Source: CAZGOM01 sp964542875 (GTDB lineage Bacteria > Planctomycetota > Phycisphaerae > Phycisphaerales > Phycisphaeraceae). Taken from it: a stretch of DNA of 64,000 bases. The stretch spans positions 22,431 through 86,430 of the forward strand of contig CAZIWA010000005.1 of assembly GCA_964542875.1 (NCBI GenBank). The letters run 5' to 3'. Numbering within the stretch: position 1 is the first letter of the stretch; each line of letters begins with the position of its first letter. Below are positions 1 to 9,425 of the stretch, piece after piece. Below the pieces are notes generated by a model that searched no databases, was not told the origin of the DNA, and saw only the letters and a program-made list of their open reading frames with translations. The translations under genes were made by a program, and so were the position numbers.

Positions 1-2
1 TC

Positions 3-3000
3 GTAAAAACAGTGGTCCCGCCCGGCCCGCACTTCGTGCCTTACAAGGAGTACGGCTATCAAAGCTGGACCGCGCCCGCGGATGACTTAGGCCGCTCCTC
101 AAGCTGGGCGCCTTCTTCAGGCCCCGCTTTTTCGATCACCCATGAGGAACGGGATGTGGCCCCGGCGCTCTCCCATGTGCCCTCTTACGCGCCTCCGCGT
201 GAAATAGCGCCCCCAGCCCCCCAGGCACCACAGGCAGCAGCTCCCATCGGAGAACGGGTTTCCGGGCCCGCCTTCCCGTGGGGCGGCTTCCTTTTTGCAA
301 CCTGGCTGGTCGGTTTTCTGCTCTGCATCGCGCCGGTGATGGTTGGTTTCATCACCATGTTCATCACCCGGCTTAAGCACCGTCACGTGTCGGATGGCCC
401 CTGGCATGACCTTCTTCAATCCCTGCGCAAGCAACTGGGCATCCGCCGTCCCGTCTCGCTGATCCGCTCCAAAGCAGGCGCCATGCCCATGACATGGGGC
501 TTCTTCCTTCCTCAGGTCGTCCTGCCGGAAGACTCCTTTGGATGGACTGCCGAGCGCAAACGCGTCGTCCTCCTTCATGAGCTTGCCCATGTTCGCCGGT
601 GGGACACCCTCACTCAACTCCTGGCCCAGGTGGCTTGCGCGCTCTTTTGGTTCAACCCCCTGGTCTGGTACGCCGGCTCGCGCATGCGCATCGAGCGGGA
701 ACTGGCCTGTGACGATCTGGTCCTGCGCGCCGGTTGCCGGCCCAGCGACTACGCCGAGGAGCTCCTTGGCATCGCCGTTGGCCGCGGTTACTCCGGCATG
801 ACCGGTTCGCTTGGCGTGCCAATGGCGCGCGCTTCCAAGATTCAAAGCCGGATCCGGTCCATCCTGGATCTTGGCCGCCGTCCGGGAGCCATCACCCGGC
901 TCGGGCTGTTCACCGGCGTGATCGCAGCGGCCGCAGTGCTTGTTCCCGCACTCATGCTGCGCGCCAAATCCAGCATCCCGGCACAAGACCCTCTCGCCTG
1001 GGCCAGCAACCTCCTCAACTCCCCAAACACGCTTCCCGCGAACCCCAAGGCGCCGGAAAAAGCGATTGCCTCCTCCATCGCTCGCAAAGAAATCCCACTC
1101 CCTCCTTCTCCGGCATCCGCTTCTGAGCTGGCGGCCCGGGAAGAGCTCGTGCCCACGGCTGAGTCCGCCGGCGGGCCCGCCGAAACACCTTCGCCTCTCC
1201 CCGCCCAGCCAGACCCGGCCCTCATCGCCGTGATTCAAAAGCGCCTGGACACCCGGTTCCCCAATATCGACATTCTTAACCAGCCGCTGGACGCAACCCT
1301 TCAAAAACTGGCCGACGACGCCAAGGTGAAGCTCGACATCGACTGGAACATGCTCGCACAGGCAGGCATCGTAAACAACACCCCCATGCGCTATGTCGGT
1401 CAGAACGTAACCTGTGGCGAAGTGATCCAAAGCCTGCTCATCCAGGCCACTCCCGCCAACCTCAGCAGCAACCGCCCCGTGCTGGTGGTTCGCGAACACT
1501 CCGCGTGGATTGCGCCTCGCTACTCCGCACTGGCTGACACCGCCACCCAGACCTATCGCCTCAAATCGCTCCTGGCGGCAAAGGACGACAAGGGGCAACC
1601 CCTCTGGACGCCAAAAACCCTCCTGGATCGGATCAAGCAGTCCGGCGAACCCGGCGACTGGGATCACCCGGAATTCACCAACGCCAGCTTTGTCGATACC
1701 GTCCTGACGGTTCGCGCACCCCAGGCGACCCACGCCCAGATCCGGCGAATCATTGCCGAAGAAACGGTTGAAACACGCCCCCTTCAGCCCAAATCCCCTC
1801 TTTCCCGCAACATTTCACACCAGCCCATCAATGACGCCTTCGACAAAGACCCCGCTAAAACGCTCGTCTTGAACAACGCCGGTTCTTGGAATGAGGTTGT
1901 CTGGCTGTATAACGCCATGGCGGTAAGCGCCAGGAAATTTAAAGAATCCGCGAATGACGTCTGGCGCTTCACCATCACAGACCCCAAAGCCCGCCAGGTG
2001 TGGTACAGGCACATCACATCGCCCGTCATCGCAGATCGCTACCCCTATCTGGTCGTTCGATACCGTGCCACCGGCCTGGCCTCCAGCGCGCCGTACATGT
2101 TCTGGATGGACGACGGCCTTGGCCCCAACATGGGGGGCTTTGCCCCTCTTGGCACTTCCAACATGATCGCCGACGGCGTGGTTCGGGAGATCAAAGTCGA
2201 CCTGCGCACCATCCCGCGTACCAAGAGCAACACCCCCGGCCCGCTCGCAGGCTCACTGGCCATCGGCGTCTCCAACGCTGCCGGCAAGCGTGCGGACTTT
2301 GATCTCATACAAATCCGCTTGGAAGCCGACCCCAATTCCCCTAACAAGCCCGTGGCGCTGGACCAGACCGGCGCCTTCAAAATTGTCGATGAAGACGGCC
2401 AGCCCATTCAGGGCGCCACCGTCCAGGCCATGGCGGATTGGCAAAATCTCTCCACCACCGGCATCACCGATTCTGACGGCCTCACCCGTGTCTGGTTTGG
2501 CCGCCCCACCACCATCGGCCGGTACAACCGCCCCGACCGCCCCGAACCCTCCGACGCCATGGTGGTTCACGTGGTCAAGGACGGCTACTGGTCACGCATG
2601 TTCCGAATCGGCTTCCCACTTCCCCCTGAGTTCGTCTTGAAGCTCGACCCCATCGGCCAGGCTAAAGGCAGCGTCGTCGATGAAGACCATAAGCCCGTCG
2701 CGGACCTGGGCGTCATGGTCGAGGTTCACAACCGCAAAACCAACCAGTCCACTGAGCGCAGCGCCATCACGGACGCCCAAGGGCACTGGATCACTGACGA
2801 CATGCCCGTCGGCAAGGACTGGCATGTCGGCGCCGTTCGCGCGCTGGACACCCGCTACCTCAACAAAGAGCATCTCACCCAGTCTCAGATCGGCAAGCTT
2901 TCCGCCAAGGACCTCTGCACGCAGGAAACCAACATCTCCGTTCAACGCGGCGTCACCCTGTCGGGCCGCGTGCTTGACCAGGACGGCAAAGGCGTCGGCG

Positions 3001-3599
3001 GCTGCGCCATCGACTGCACCTTCAAGTCCGGCCTCATTGAAGTCTCACTGGACATCACCGCCGACAGTTCCGGACGCTACACCATCCCCAACGTGGCCGC
3101 CGGCCACGTGAAGCTCATCTTCCGTGGCGGCGGGCACCAGCCCATGAACCAGTCCCTCCAGATCGCCAGTGACACCACCTCGCAAACCTACAACGCCATT
3201 CTCACCAAAGCCACTCCCATCCGAGGCCGGCTGGTTGACCGCTATGGTCAACCCATCAAAGGCGTATGGGTTCGCACTTCAGCCTCCAGAAACTCCTCGG
3301 CTTCCTATGACGGCATGACCGACGCCAACGGCAATTTCACCTATCCCAATGCGCCCGATAAGCCATGCTTTCTGGAACTGGTCATGGAAGAAGGCCATCC
3401 GTACTACATGGTCGAGATTGCCCCTGACTCACGTCTGCAAACCATCCATCTTTACGGCGATAAGGCCATCATCGATCCTTTGTGCCCGCTGGCCCCAAAC
3501 AACACCGCCTTCCCCATCCGCCGACTCTCCCCCGCAGCGGCGATGCGCGTTGGCGTATTGGAAATGGTCGGCCTCAAAAACATCCGCCCCAAGGTTTAA
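3..3599 (+). CDS. M56 (BlaR1-like) membrane metallopeptidase with STN-like and carboxypeptidase-regulatory-like domains, 5'-truncated by window edge
   Basis: The frame is open to the window edge, so the true start lies upstream; the first in-window start is GTG at 12 and residues are numbered from it. A transmembrane segment lies at about 90-120. The zinc site HELAH is at residues 189-193, with a downstream RELACDD motif typical of M56/BlaR1 peptidases, and another hydrophobic segment lies near 295-320. Residues about 395-500 resemble a secretin/TonB short N-terminal (STN) domain. Residues about 785-1170 hold four beta-sandwich repeats of the 'G.V.D.DG.P..GA.V' type (carboxypeptidase regulatory-like). 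Family members are anti-repressor or sensor proteases that cleave a partner after an extracellular signal; the large C-terminal part is probably extracytoplasmic. The usual BlaI partner is not in view. The broken sigma-factor remnant lies tail to tail with its stop. The family call is firm; the substrate is unknown. Confidence 0.85.
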   Translation, partial: VKTVVPPGPHFVPYKEYGYQSWTAPADDLGRSSSWAPSSGPAFSITHEERDVAPALSHVPSYAPPREIAPPAPQAPQAAAPIGERVSGPAFPWGGFLFATWLVGFLLCIAPVMVGFITMFITRLKHRHVSDGPWHDLLQSLRKQLGIRRPVSLIRSKAGAMPMTWGFFLPQVVLPEDSFGWTAERKRVVLLHELAHVRRWDTLTQLLAQVACALFWFNPLVWYAGSRMRIERELACDDLVLRAGCRPSDYAEELLGIAVGRGYSGMTGSLGVPMARASKIQSRIRSILDLGRRPGAITRLGLFTGVIAAAAVLVPALMLRAKSSIPAQDPLAWASNLLNSPNTLPANPKAPEKAIASSIARKEIPLPPSPASASELAAREELVPTAESAGGPAETPSPLPAQPDPALIAVIQKRLDTRFPNIDILNQPLDATLQKLADDAKVKLDIDWNMLAQAGIVNNTPMRYVGQNVTCGEVIQSLLIQATPANLSSNRPVLVVREHSAWIAPRYSALADTATQTYRLKSLLAAKDDKGQPLWTPKTLLDRIKQSGEPGDWDHPEFTNASFVDTVLTVRAPQATHAQIRRIIAEETVETRPLQPKSPLSRNISHQPINDAFDKDPAKTLVLNNAGSWNEVVWLYNAMAVSARKFKESANDVWRFTITDPKARQVWYRHITSPVIADRYPYLVVRYRATGLASSAPYMFWMDDGLGPNMGGFAPLGTSNMIADGVVREIKVDLRTIPRTKSNTPGPLAGSLAIGVSNAAGKRADFDLIQIRLEADPNSPNKPVALDQTGAFKIVDEDGQPIQGATVQAMADWQNLSTTGITDSDGLTRVWFGRPTTIGRYNRPDRPEPSDAMVVHVVKDGYWSRMFRIGFPLPPEFVLKLDPIGQAKGSVVDEDHKPVADLGVMVEVHNRKTNQSTERSAITDAQGHWITDDMPVGKDWHVGAVRALDTRYLNKEHLTQSQIGKLSAKDLCTQETNISVQRGVTLSGRVLDQDGKGVGGCAIDCTFKSGLIEVSLDITADSSGRYTIPNVAAGHVKLIFRGGGHQPMNQSLQIASDTTSQTYNAILTKATPIRGRLVDRYGQPIKGVWVRTSASRNSSASYDGMTDANGNFTYPNAPDKPCFLELVMEEGHPYYMVEIAPDSRLQTIHLYGDKAIIDPLCPLAPNNTAFPIRRLSPAAAMRVGVLEMVGLKNIRPKV

Positions 3600-3830
3600 G
3601 CCGCATCCTCGGCATTAAAGCACTGGCCGATCATCAACCGCCGGCGCTGAGTCCGGCGGTTGATCCTCTCCTCCTCATGCAATTCCAGCAACATCTCTCG
3701 CAACCGGACGCGCATATCATGCAGCCTCCGCTTGACCGTTCCTTCCGGCACTCCAAGCATCATCGCTGGCCTTACGTTCGTGAGCCAGCTGCAGGGCACG
3801 CTGAAGTTCCGGAGTTTGCGTCTGAGACAT
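3596..3830 (-). pseudogene. ECF sigma factor region-4 remnant, frameshifted
   Basis: The ATG at 3830 has a good AGGAG six bases upstream and begins MSQTQTPELQRALQLAHERK, which resembles the start of sigma region 4. That frame stops at 3717. The adjoining frame, running to the stop at 3596, carries LGVPEGTVKRRLHDMR, the recognisable helix-turn-helix of an ECF-type sigma factor, plus a basic tail. The stretch between the two halves is too short for the usual linker (G-L-S-x-x-E-I-A), so a small deletion with frameshift is inferred. Region 2 is entirely missing. The stop overlaps the end of the convergent M56 gene. It could instead be a very small DNA-binding protein made from the second frame, but no good start is seen there. 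Confidence 0.5.
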
Positions 3831-3932
3831 GGAAGGCTCCTGGGTCGATGGCTTGTGTATCGGCGCCTCTGTTCGTTTATGAGAGGCATTCATCAACAAA
3901 GACACAACCTCAAGCCAACGGGTTCGGTTGAT

Positions 3933-3966
3933 AAAAAAGCCCGCGACTTTTGCCGCGGGCTTTTTT
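3933..3966 (-). terminator. Intrinsic terminator of the PhyH-like gene
   Basis: A perfect inverted repeat (AAAAAAGCCCGCG ... CGCGGGCTTTTTT) with a short loop lies just past the stop at 3988. It has T runs on both strands, so it could act in both directions. Confidence 0.8.
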
Positions 3967-3987
3967 ATTCTTAATGCGATTCAGACT

Positions 3988-4887
3988 TCACGCCCGTTTA
4001 ACACGGTGCTTGGTCATCGGCGCGCCGCTCGACAGCGCCTTGGTCCAATCTGTCTTCCATTGGTCATAGCTGATCAGGGGCGACTGCTCAGTCCCCGTTT
4101 TGCGCACAGGGAAGCAAGGCTGCCATGCCCGGCCCGAAGGCTGGCCCGTGGGCTGGTAGCGCAGGTCCAGGCTCCAGCGCACCACATTCGTATTATTCGC
4201 ATTCGACCGGTGCGGCGTGTACCGGTGCATGAACACCACGCCGCCCTTGGGGCACGGCGCCGGCAGCAGCGGCAGGTCCTTGGGAAACACCTTCGGGTCG
4301 ATCTGCGTTCCGCCTTCGGAAATGTGATCCAGATGCCCCAGCTTGAAGGCGCCCGGCAGCAGGTCCATGCACCCGTTCTCAACCGTCGCATCCACCAGCG
4401 GAATCCAGCAGGTGATGATGCTGGAGTTGTCGGAGTCTTCCGTCGTCACGCCTGAATCCTGGTGCCAGGGAACGTTGTAGAAGTAATCCGGCTTGTCGCC
4501 AGTCAGCGCCCGTGGGCTCTTGGCCCGCAGGTGCTGAATGGGGTTGCAGCTCAGTTCTGCTGTGCCCTGGATGTCTTCCAACGCGTCCAGCAGGTGCTTG
4601 TTGTTCAGGAATTCAAACACGCCAGGCAGGAGCGAAAGCATGATGTCGATCCCGCGTTCAATCTCCTGGCTCTGTGCATATATCTTGGCAAAACGGGTTT
4701 CAAAAGGCTCGTTTTCGAAAAGGTCCTTGACCTTCCCTTCGGCTTGCAGCTTGCGCGCATTCCGGTCGATCATCGCGGAAATATCCCGGATGGCCGGCTC
4801 AAAATCGCTGACGGGAATCACGTTGGAGGCCACCAGGCAGCCCTGCTGATGAAACCGCTGAACCTGTTCCTGCGTGAGCTTTTTCAT
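3988..4887 (-). CDS. Phytanoyl-CoA dioxygenase (PhyH) family protein
   Basis: A 299-residue Fe(II)/2-oxoglutarate-dependent oxygenase of the PhyH family. The iron-binding HxD is in VPWHQDSG, followed by the family-typical stretch ITCWIPLVDATVENGCMDLL. The distal histidine (HRYTPHRS) and the 2-oxoglutarate-binding arginine (NVVRWSLDLRYQP) are present. Start at ATG 4887 (MKKLTQEQ) is preferred over an upstream TTG because PhyH proteins usually begin with this 'L(T)xEQ...F...G' pattern. It is a single-gene unit with its own terminator. The substrate cannot be told; bacterial members hydroxylate varied small molecules and natural products. A second, more distant family member is at 17056-17814. 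Confidence 0.88.
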   Translation of the reverse strand: MKKLTQEQVQRFHQQGCLVASNVIPVSDFEPAIRDISAMIDRNARKLQAEGKVKDLFENEPFETRFAKIYAQSQEIERGIDIMLSLLPGVFEFLNNKHLLDALEDIQGTAELSCNPIQHLRAKSPRALTGDKPDYFYNVPWHQDSGVTTEDSDNSSIITCWIPLVDATVENGCMDLLPGAFKLGHLDHISEGGTQIDPKVFPKDLPLLPAPCPKGGVVFMHRYTPHRSNANNTNVVRWSLDLRYQPTGQPSGRAWQPCFPVRKTGTEQSPLISYDQWKTDWTKALSSGAPMTKHRVKRA

Positions 4888-4929
4888 ATGTCGCGTCTGC
4901 CTGAATCTCAAAGAACCTGAATAAGACCG

Positions 4930-5805
4930 TTACATGCCCGGCGAAGTATCAAACTCCAGCGGCGGAATCACTTCCGGCTTCACCGGCGCAGTGTCCGTCG
5001 GCCACGCCGGCAGTTGGGGAAGGTCGGACTTCACCGGCGCCGGCGCGGGCTGTGTTGGCACTTGCGTGATGTCCACCGGCTTCTCCTTCACCGCAGGCGC
5101 AAGCGTCTCTTTACGCGGCGTGTAGTCGGTGCCCCAAGGCGGACGGAAAATCATCATCGGGAACATCAGCACTGTGTCATAAGCGAACTTACCCGGCTGA
5201 GAAAACATCTCCAGCGTATTGTCCTTCTCAAATCCCTCGGTCTTATACCCGTTAAGGGTCACCGCTGGGTCGTCCACTGCGCGCTTGAGGTCGGCGTCAT
5301 GGCGCTTTTCATAGCCGGTGGGAAGGTCCCGGTGGTAGTAGTTGTAATGCTCCACGGTGCCTGGGTCTGTCAGATAAACCGTCGGCTCCCAGCCGGAACG
5401 GTCCAGGCCTTTGAGTGACGGTTCCGGGTTGTGGTTAAGCCATTTCTCAGAGGTTCCGTAAACTTTCGGAGCAGTGGCCGGCGCCGTCGCTACAGGGGCC
5501 GTGGTTGCCTCGGGAATCTTCGACACGACCACCACTTCCTCCGTAGGCTGGCTCGGTGGCACCGCCGACCCGGGTGCCGGGACAGCGGCTGCGGCCGTCT
5601 GTTGCGCAGGCACAATCGTCGCCTGAGCTTCACGCTCACGGTCGGATTCGCTCGTGGTCATCACAGACGCGGGAGCATCCGTATCCACACCGGGCTGAGT
5701 GTTGGGGTCGCCCTCCGCGTGGTAATAATGTTGTGCGCAACCCGTCATGCCCGCAGCCAGTGCTGCAAGTCCGATCACTACCCAATTCTTCTTGGCCTGT
5801 CGCAT
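4930..5805 (-). CDS. Proline/alanine-rich lipoprotein of unknown function
   Basis: Start at ATG 5805 is fixed by GCAGGAG eight bases upstream. The 291-residue product starts with a charged n-region, a hydrophobic stretch and the lipobox MTGC (Cys about residue 23), so it is a predicted lipid-anchored exported protein. The middle is low-complexity Pro/Ala/Thr/Val, and the C-terminal half has Tyr, Pro and Trp with no family I recognise. It begins 57 bases downstream of a terminator, so it probably has its own promoter, and it is followed by the PhyH gene on the same strand. Function unknown. Confidence 0.75.
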   Translation of the reverse strand: MRQAKKNWVVIGLAALAAGMTGCAQHYYHAEGDPNTQPGVDTDAPASVMTTSESDREREAQATIVPAQQTAAAAVPAPGSAVPPSQPTEEVVVVSKIPEATTAPVATAPATAPKVYGTSEKWLNHNPEPSLKGLDRSGWEPTVYLTDPGTVEHYNYYHRDLPTGYEKRHDADLKRAVDDPAVTLNGYKTEGFEKDNTLEMFSQPGKFAYDTVLMFPMMIFRPPWGTDYTPRKETLAPAVKEKPVDITQVPTQPAPAPVKSDLPQLPAWPTDTAPVKPEVIPPLEFDTSPGM

Positions 5806-5862
5806 ACGTAAGTCTCCTGCGGGACAAATCCCCGGTGCAGAGATTCTATCACTTCCAAATGA

Positions 5863-5890
5863 CACGGGGCGGCTTTCAGGCCGCCCCGTG
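5863..5890 (-). terminator. Terminator hairpin after the gene at 5927-7105
   Basis: An 11-bp perfect GC-rich stem (CACGGGGCGGC / GCCGCCCCGTG) with a six-base loop lies downstream of the stop at 5927. The T run after it is weak. Confidence 0.65.
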
Positions 5891-5926
5891 CTTATCTCTA
5901 TTTCACATTCGGGCCATCAAAAAATC

Positions 5927-7105
5927 TCAGCCCTTGTGGACTTCCGGCTTGCTGGGGAATTGACCGGTCTTTTCATCGCGCTGATAGCGCAGGTAAATGC
6001 GCTTGTCCCACAGTTCCAAAAGTGTGACCAGCGTGTATTCCGCCACCGATTGCTTGGGATGCAGCAGCTTGCCTTCCTTGCAAAGCCCATGAGGGAAGGG
6101 CCGCGTGAGCAGTTGCTGGTATTCCTCGACGGTGATCTGGCTGGGTTTCTTGAGATACCAGGCCAGAATGCTCTCGGCCAGATCGCAGGCGTTCCAGAAC
6201 GCGACGTCCGTGGTGTCCTTGGGGTTGTTGTGCAGCCCGAAGATCGCCAGGTATTCGGCGCGCATGGCCGCCTGATGCTTGCCCAAAGGCGAATTGGGGT
6301 TACGAACGGCCATGCCCGAGCAGTGAGCCCGGCCGGTGAAGTCCGGGTGGTGAACCTCAATGAAGTTGCGCGCGCACTTTTCGATCGCCACGGCCCTGTC
6401 CTCCCCGTCGATCAGCACGATGTTCGCGCCAGACCAGAACTTGCCGTAACGTTTGATGAACTCCAGCGCTTCGGGGGTGGTGTCGTGGTAATAGCTGCAC
6501 ATGCGCAGCATGGGAAGCGGAAACATCTCTTCCTTGGGCTCGATATCCAGATGCAAACCCGACCCCGTGCCATCCATCATGATCGGACGGCGCTGGCCCT
6601 TGGGGGTAAAGCCCGGCTTCACCTTGGTGCGCACAAAGTGCGTAATGGGGTCGTCAACGTTCTTGGCATGCAGTGCGCCCTGATCGGTGTTTGGGTCGAA
6701 AATCACCCGGCACTTTTCGCTCATCGCCAGGCCGGTGCCCTTGCCGGGCTTCTTCTTGCCCGCTGCGCACTCGCGAAACCCACGAAAGCACAGGTATTCG
6801 CTCAGCGACCGATTAATGGCCATCTGCTGCTCGTTAAAGCCCGTCCTGGCCTGCAGTTCTTTTTCATAGGCCAGCACATAATCCACCCACGGCTTGGATT
6901 CGGGGTACTTCGCAGCATCGGGAATCGCCTTCATGCGTTCCTTGTGGAACTTAACCGCCCCGGCGCGCACGGCCTTCTTGTCCAGCATGGGAGAGTCCGT
7001 CACCACCCGGCCCAGGGCAATCTCCGGGTCCATGGCGTCCCACTTAAGGACAAATTCGGCATAGCTGCGGGCTTCGGCAATCGGGTCAGGAAAAGTCTTG
7101 GACAT
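5927..7105 (-). CDS. Conserved protein of unknown function, possibly peptidase C45/acyltransferase-like
   Basis: A 392-residue soluble protein without signal peptide or membrane segment; start at ATG 7105. The central region has a GTGSGLHLDIE stretch, then 'GKFWSGANIVLIDGEDRAVAIEKC'-type sequence, where a strand-loop-strand 'NIVLIDGEDRAVAIE' resembles the core of C45 (isopenicillin N acyltransferase-like) Ntn hydrolases. I could not confidently place the expected nucleophile cysteine, so the assignment is tentative. It is a single-gene unit with a terminator downstream and a long upstream region shared with a divergent gene. Confidence 0.6.
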   Translation of the reverse strand: MSKTFPDPIAEARSYAEFVLKWDAMDPEIALGRVVTDSPMLDKKAVRAGAVKFHKERMKAIPDAAKYPESKPWVDYVLAYEKELQARTGFNEQQMAINRSLSEYLCFRGFRECAAGKKKPGKGTGLAMSEKCRVIFDPNTDQGALHAKNVDDPITHFVRTKVKPGFTPKGQRRPIMMDGTGSGLHLDIEPKEEMFPLPMLRMCSYYHDTTPEALEFIKRYGKFWSGANIVLIDGEDRAVAIEKCARNFIEVHHPDFTGRAHCSGMAVRNPNSPLGKHQAAMRAEYLAIFGLHNNPKDTTDVAFWNACDLAESILAWYLKKPSQITVEEYQQLLTRPFPHGLCKEGKLLHPKQSVAEYTLVTLLELWDKRIYLRYQRDEKTGQFPSKPEVHKG

Positions 7106-7457
7106 GAAAGCTACTTTCTTTATTTAGTGAACGTTTAGTTTAGCTCGGTGGCACATATGACCATTTCCCCCGCTGGCTTGTCAAGGCTGCCCACCCGATA
7201 AACAGTTCAACTTCCATGAGTCGGAGCTAAAACAACATGCATTCCATCCCCTCTGGCCCGGGATTATTTCGCCAGGTAAAACTTCATCCACCGGGCACCC
7301 TGCTCGAGTCCGGCAATCAAGCAACGCCCCGGGCCTCTGCAACCTTCGGCGGCCTCTGATGTTGTGGTAATATCAAGCCCAGACTTGCGGGCCCCTTTCT
7401 CACCCCCCGCATAAAATCACTTAACCCCTTTGCAGCAGTGTCCTTGCGAGGTTGTTC
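7106..7457. other. 352-bp divergent intergenic region
   Basis: It separates two divergently transcribed genes and should hold both promoters. No gene, tRNA or convincing repeat was seen. An AT-richer stretch near 7110-7140 includes two spaced copies of an AACGTT-type motif (TGAACGTTTAG), a possible operator of the minus-strand gene. No promoter is certain. Confidence 0.5.
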
Positions 7458-9425
7458 GTGAAAACGCAGGGAGACCTGGACAGCACGATTGTTTCCCTCA
7501 GCCGATTTCAGCAAGCGGTCACGCTTTCGGTCTGCGTTGTCCTGCTCACCATGTGGTTCTTCTCCGGCATGCTCTGGCACCAGCCCATTCTGCTGGATGA
7601 CATGGACTATGTCTTCCACAACGCCGGCGTGAAGCAGGGCATATCGCTGGCCACATTCCAATGGGCCTTCCTGACCGGTGAGCAAGCCAACTGGCACCCG
7701 CTCACGTGGCTCTCCCACGCGCTGGACTGGCAACTGTACGGCCCCTGGGCCACGGGCCATTTCGCCACCAATGTGCTGCTTCACTCCTTAAACGCCGGCC
7801 TGGTGATGCTCCTGCTGTTTCGGCTGACGGCTTCCGTCTGGCGCAGTCTCATTGTGGCCCTGCTCTTTGCCCTCCATCCCATGCATGTGGAGTCTGTTGC
7901 CTGGCTCAGCCAGCGCAAGGAACTCCTGGCATGTTTCTTCGCCCTACTGGCCATTTGGGGTTACGTTGATTTTGTCCGCCACCAGCGCAAACGCGCATAT
8001 GCCATGCTCGTCATCTGCTTCGCCCTGAGCCTCATGGCCAAACAATCCTGGGTAATGCTTCCCGCCTTTCTCCTGCTGCTGGACTACTGGCCCTTAAAGC
8101 GCATCAAGGGCGCATCCGAAGAGCTCCCTTACGCCCAGGAAGATTCCGACATCATTCAGCCCCTGCCTGATGAGCCCAGCGAAAAATGGTGGGTGCTGCG
8201 CGAGCCTTCCTTCAAACTGGTTTACGAAAAAACTCCGGTGTTCATCATCGCCCTGCTGGCCTGCACCGCAGCCTTCCTCGCCCAAAAGTCAGGCGGCGCC
8301 GTCCGGACCCTTGACGATGTCGGCCTGGGCCTCAGGCTTCAAAACGGGCTCATGAATTACGTGGAATTCCTCCGCAAAGCCTTCTGGCCAGACCCCATCA
8401 GCGTCTATTACCCCCTGCCCGCCGCAATCCCCACCATTTATTGGGGTCTGGCGCTGGCCTTTCTCATCATCTCCACCTGGATCACCATCGCCCTGCGCAA
8501 TAAGACGCCATGGGTCACCATCGGCTGGCTCTGGTTCATCATCGGGCTCCTGCCCGTAGTCGGCTTTGTGCAGCTTTCCGATCAGGCCACCGCAGACCGG
8601 TATAGCTACATGCCTTACCTGGGTCTGTTCATCGCCGTTGCATGGTTTCTCCCTTTCACCTGGGCCGAGCGTTCCGCCACACGGGTGGCGCTGGTTGCCG
8701 GCGCCATCACCATCGTCATCACCTGCATGGCCTGGATCACCTGGCTTACACTCGATGAATGGACCAACACGCGCACCCTCTTCAGGGCCGCCGCCAGTAA
8801 AACCGACGAAAACCACCTGGCCTACGCAGTTCTGGCCACGCAGGACATCTACGACGGCCGCACCAGCCAAGCCCTGAGCAACATCGCCATCGCTCTCTCT
8901 CTCAAGCCTGATTCACCACGGATCAACCTCGCCGCGGGCCGAATCTACCTGCGGGCCGGCAAGCCGGACCAGGCCATCATCCATCTTGAAAAAGTGCTCG
9001 CGGCAAACCCCAAGTCCGCTGCCGCGCATTTTGAAATCGCCACCGCATTTGAAGCCATCAACCAACCCGGCCAAGCGCTGGATCACCTGGGAAGCACGCT
9101 TGCGCTCTCCCCCAATAACGCCATGGCGCACCTGCGCAGATCGAAGCTTCTCATCGCCCAGCGCGATTTGGACCAGGCCGAGCCCGATGCCCGTCAAGCC
9201 ACCATGCTGGCACCCGCCAACCCTGAAGCGTGGAGCACCCTGGGCCGGATTCTCGCCGTCAAGCACAACCTGCCCGAAGCCATCACTTGTTTTGAAAAAG
9301 TATTGCAGCTCGACCCCTGCGACCCGCAGGCCCCGGGCCTGCTTGCAAAATGCCGGAATGCCCTTGAAGCACAGTCCGCAAATTACTCGCCAAACCCTGT
9401 CACCACCCAGCCGTCGCCTCCCTGA
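7458..9425 (+). CDS. Polytopic membrane protein with TPR domain (TMTC/PMT-like glycosyltransferase)
   Basis: The 655-residue protein has about 11 hydrophobic segments (residues about 20-450) followed by tetratricopeptide repeats (about 460-620). The first loop has the acidic DDMDYVFHN and WHPLTWLSHALD motifs, followed by HPMHVESVAW and RKELL and later ATADRYSYMP. This is the layout of the TMTC/PMT-type lipid-dependent glycosyltransferase superfamily common in Planctomycetes. GTG at 7458 is chosen because GCGAGG lies seven bases upstream; an in-frame TTG at 7452 overlaps that site. The 3' end overlaps the convergent phosphoesterase gene by 43 bp. A role in protein or surface glycosylation is inferred from the family only. 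Confidence 0.82.
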   Translation: MKTQGDLDSTIVSLSRFQQAVTLSVCVVLLTMWFFSGMLWHQPILLDDMDYVFHNAGVKQGISLATFQWAFLTGEQANWHPLTWLSHALDWQLYGPWATGHFATNVLLHSLNAGLVMLLLFRLTASVWRSLIVALLFALHPMHVESVAWLSQRKELLACFFALLAIWGYVDFVRHQRKRAYAMLVICFALSLMAKQSWVMLPAFLLLLDYWPLKRIKGASEELPYAQEDSDIIQPLPDEPSEKWWVLREPSFKLVYEKTPVFIIALLACTAAFLAQKSGGAVRTLDDVGLGLRLQNGLMNYVEFLRKAFWPDPISVYYPLPAAIPTIYWGLALAFLIISTWITIALRNKTPWVTIGWLWFIIGLLPVVGFVQLSDQATADRYSYMPYLGLFIAVAWFLPFTWAERSATRVALVAGAITIVITCMAWITWLTLDEWTNTRTLFRAAASKTDENHLAYAVLATQDIYDGRTSQALSNIAIALSLKPDSPRINLAAGRIYLRAGKPDQAIIHLEKVLAANPKSAAAHFEIATAFEAINQPGQALDHLGSTLALSPNNAMAHLRRSKLLIAQRDLDQAEPDARQATMLAPANPEAWSTLGRILAVKHNLPEAITCFEKVLQLDPCDPQAPGLLAKCRNALEAQSANYSPNPVTTQPSPP

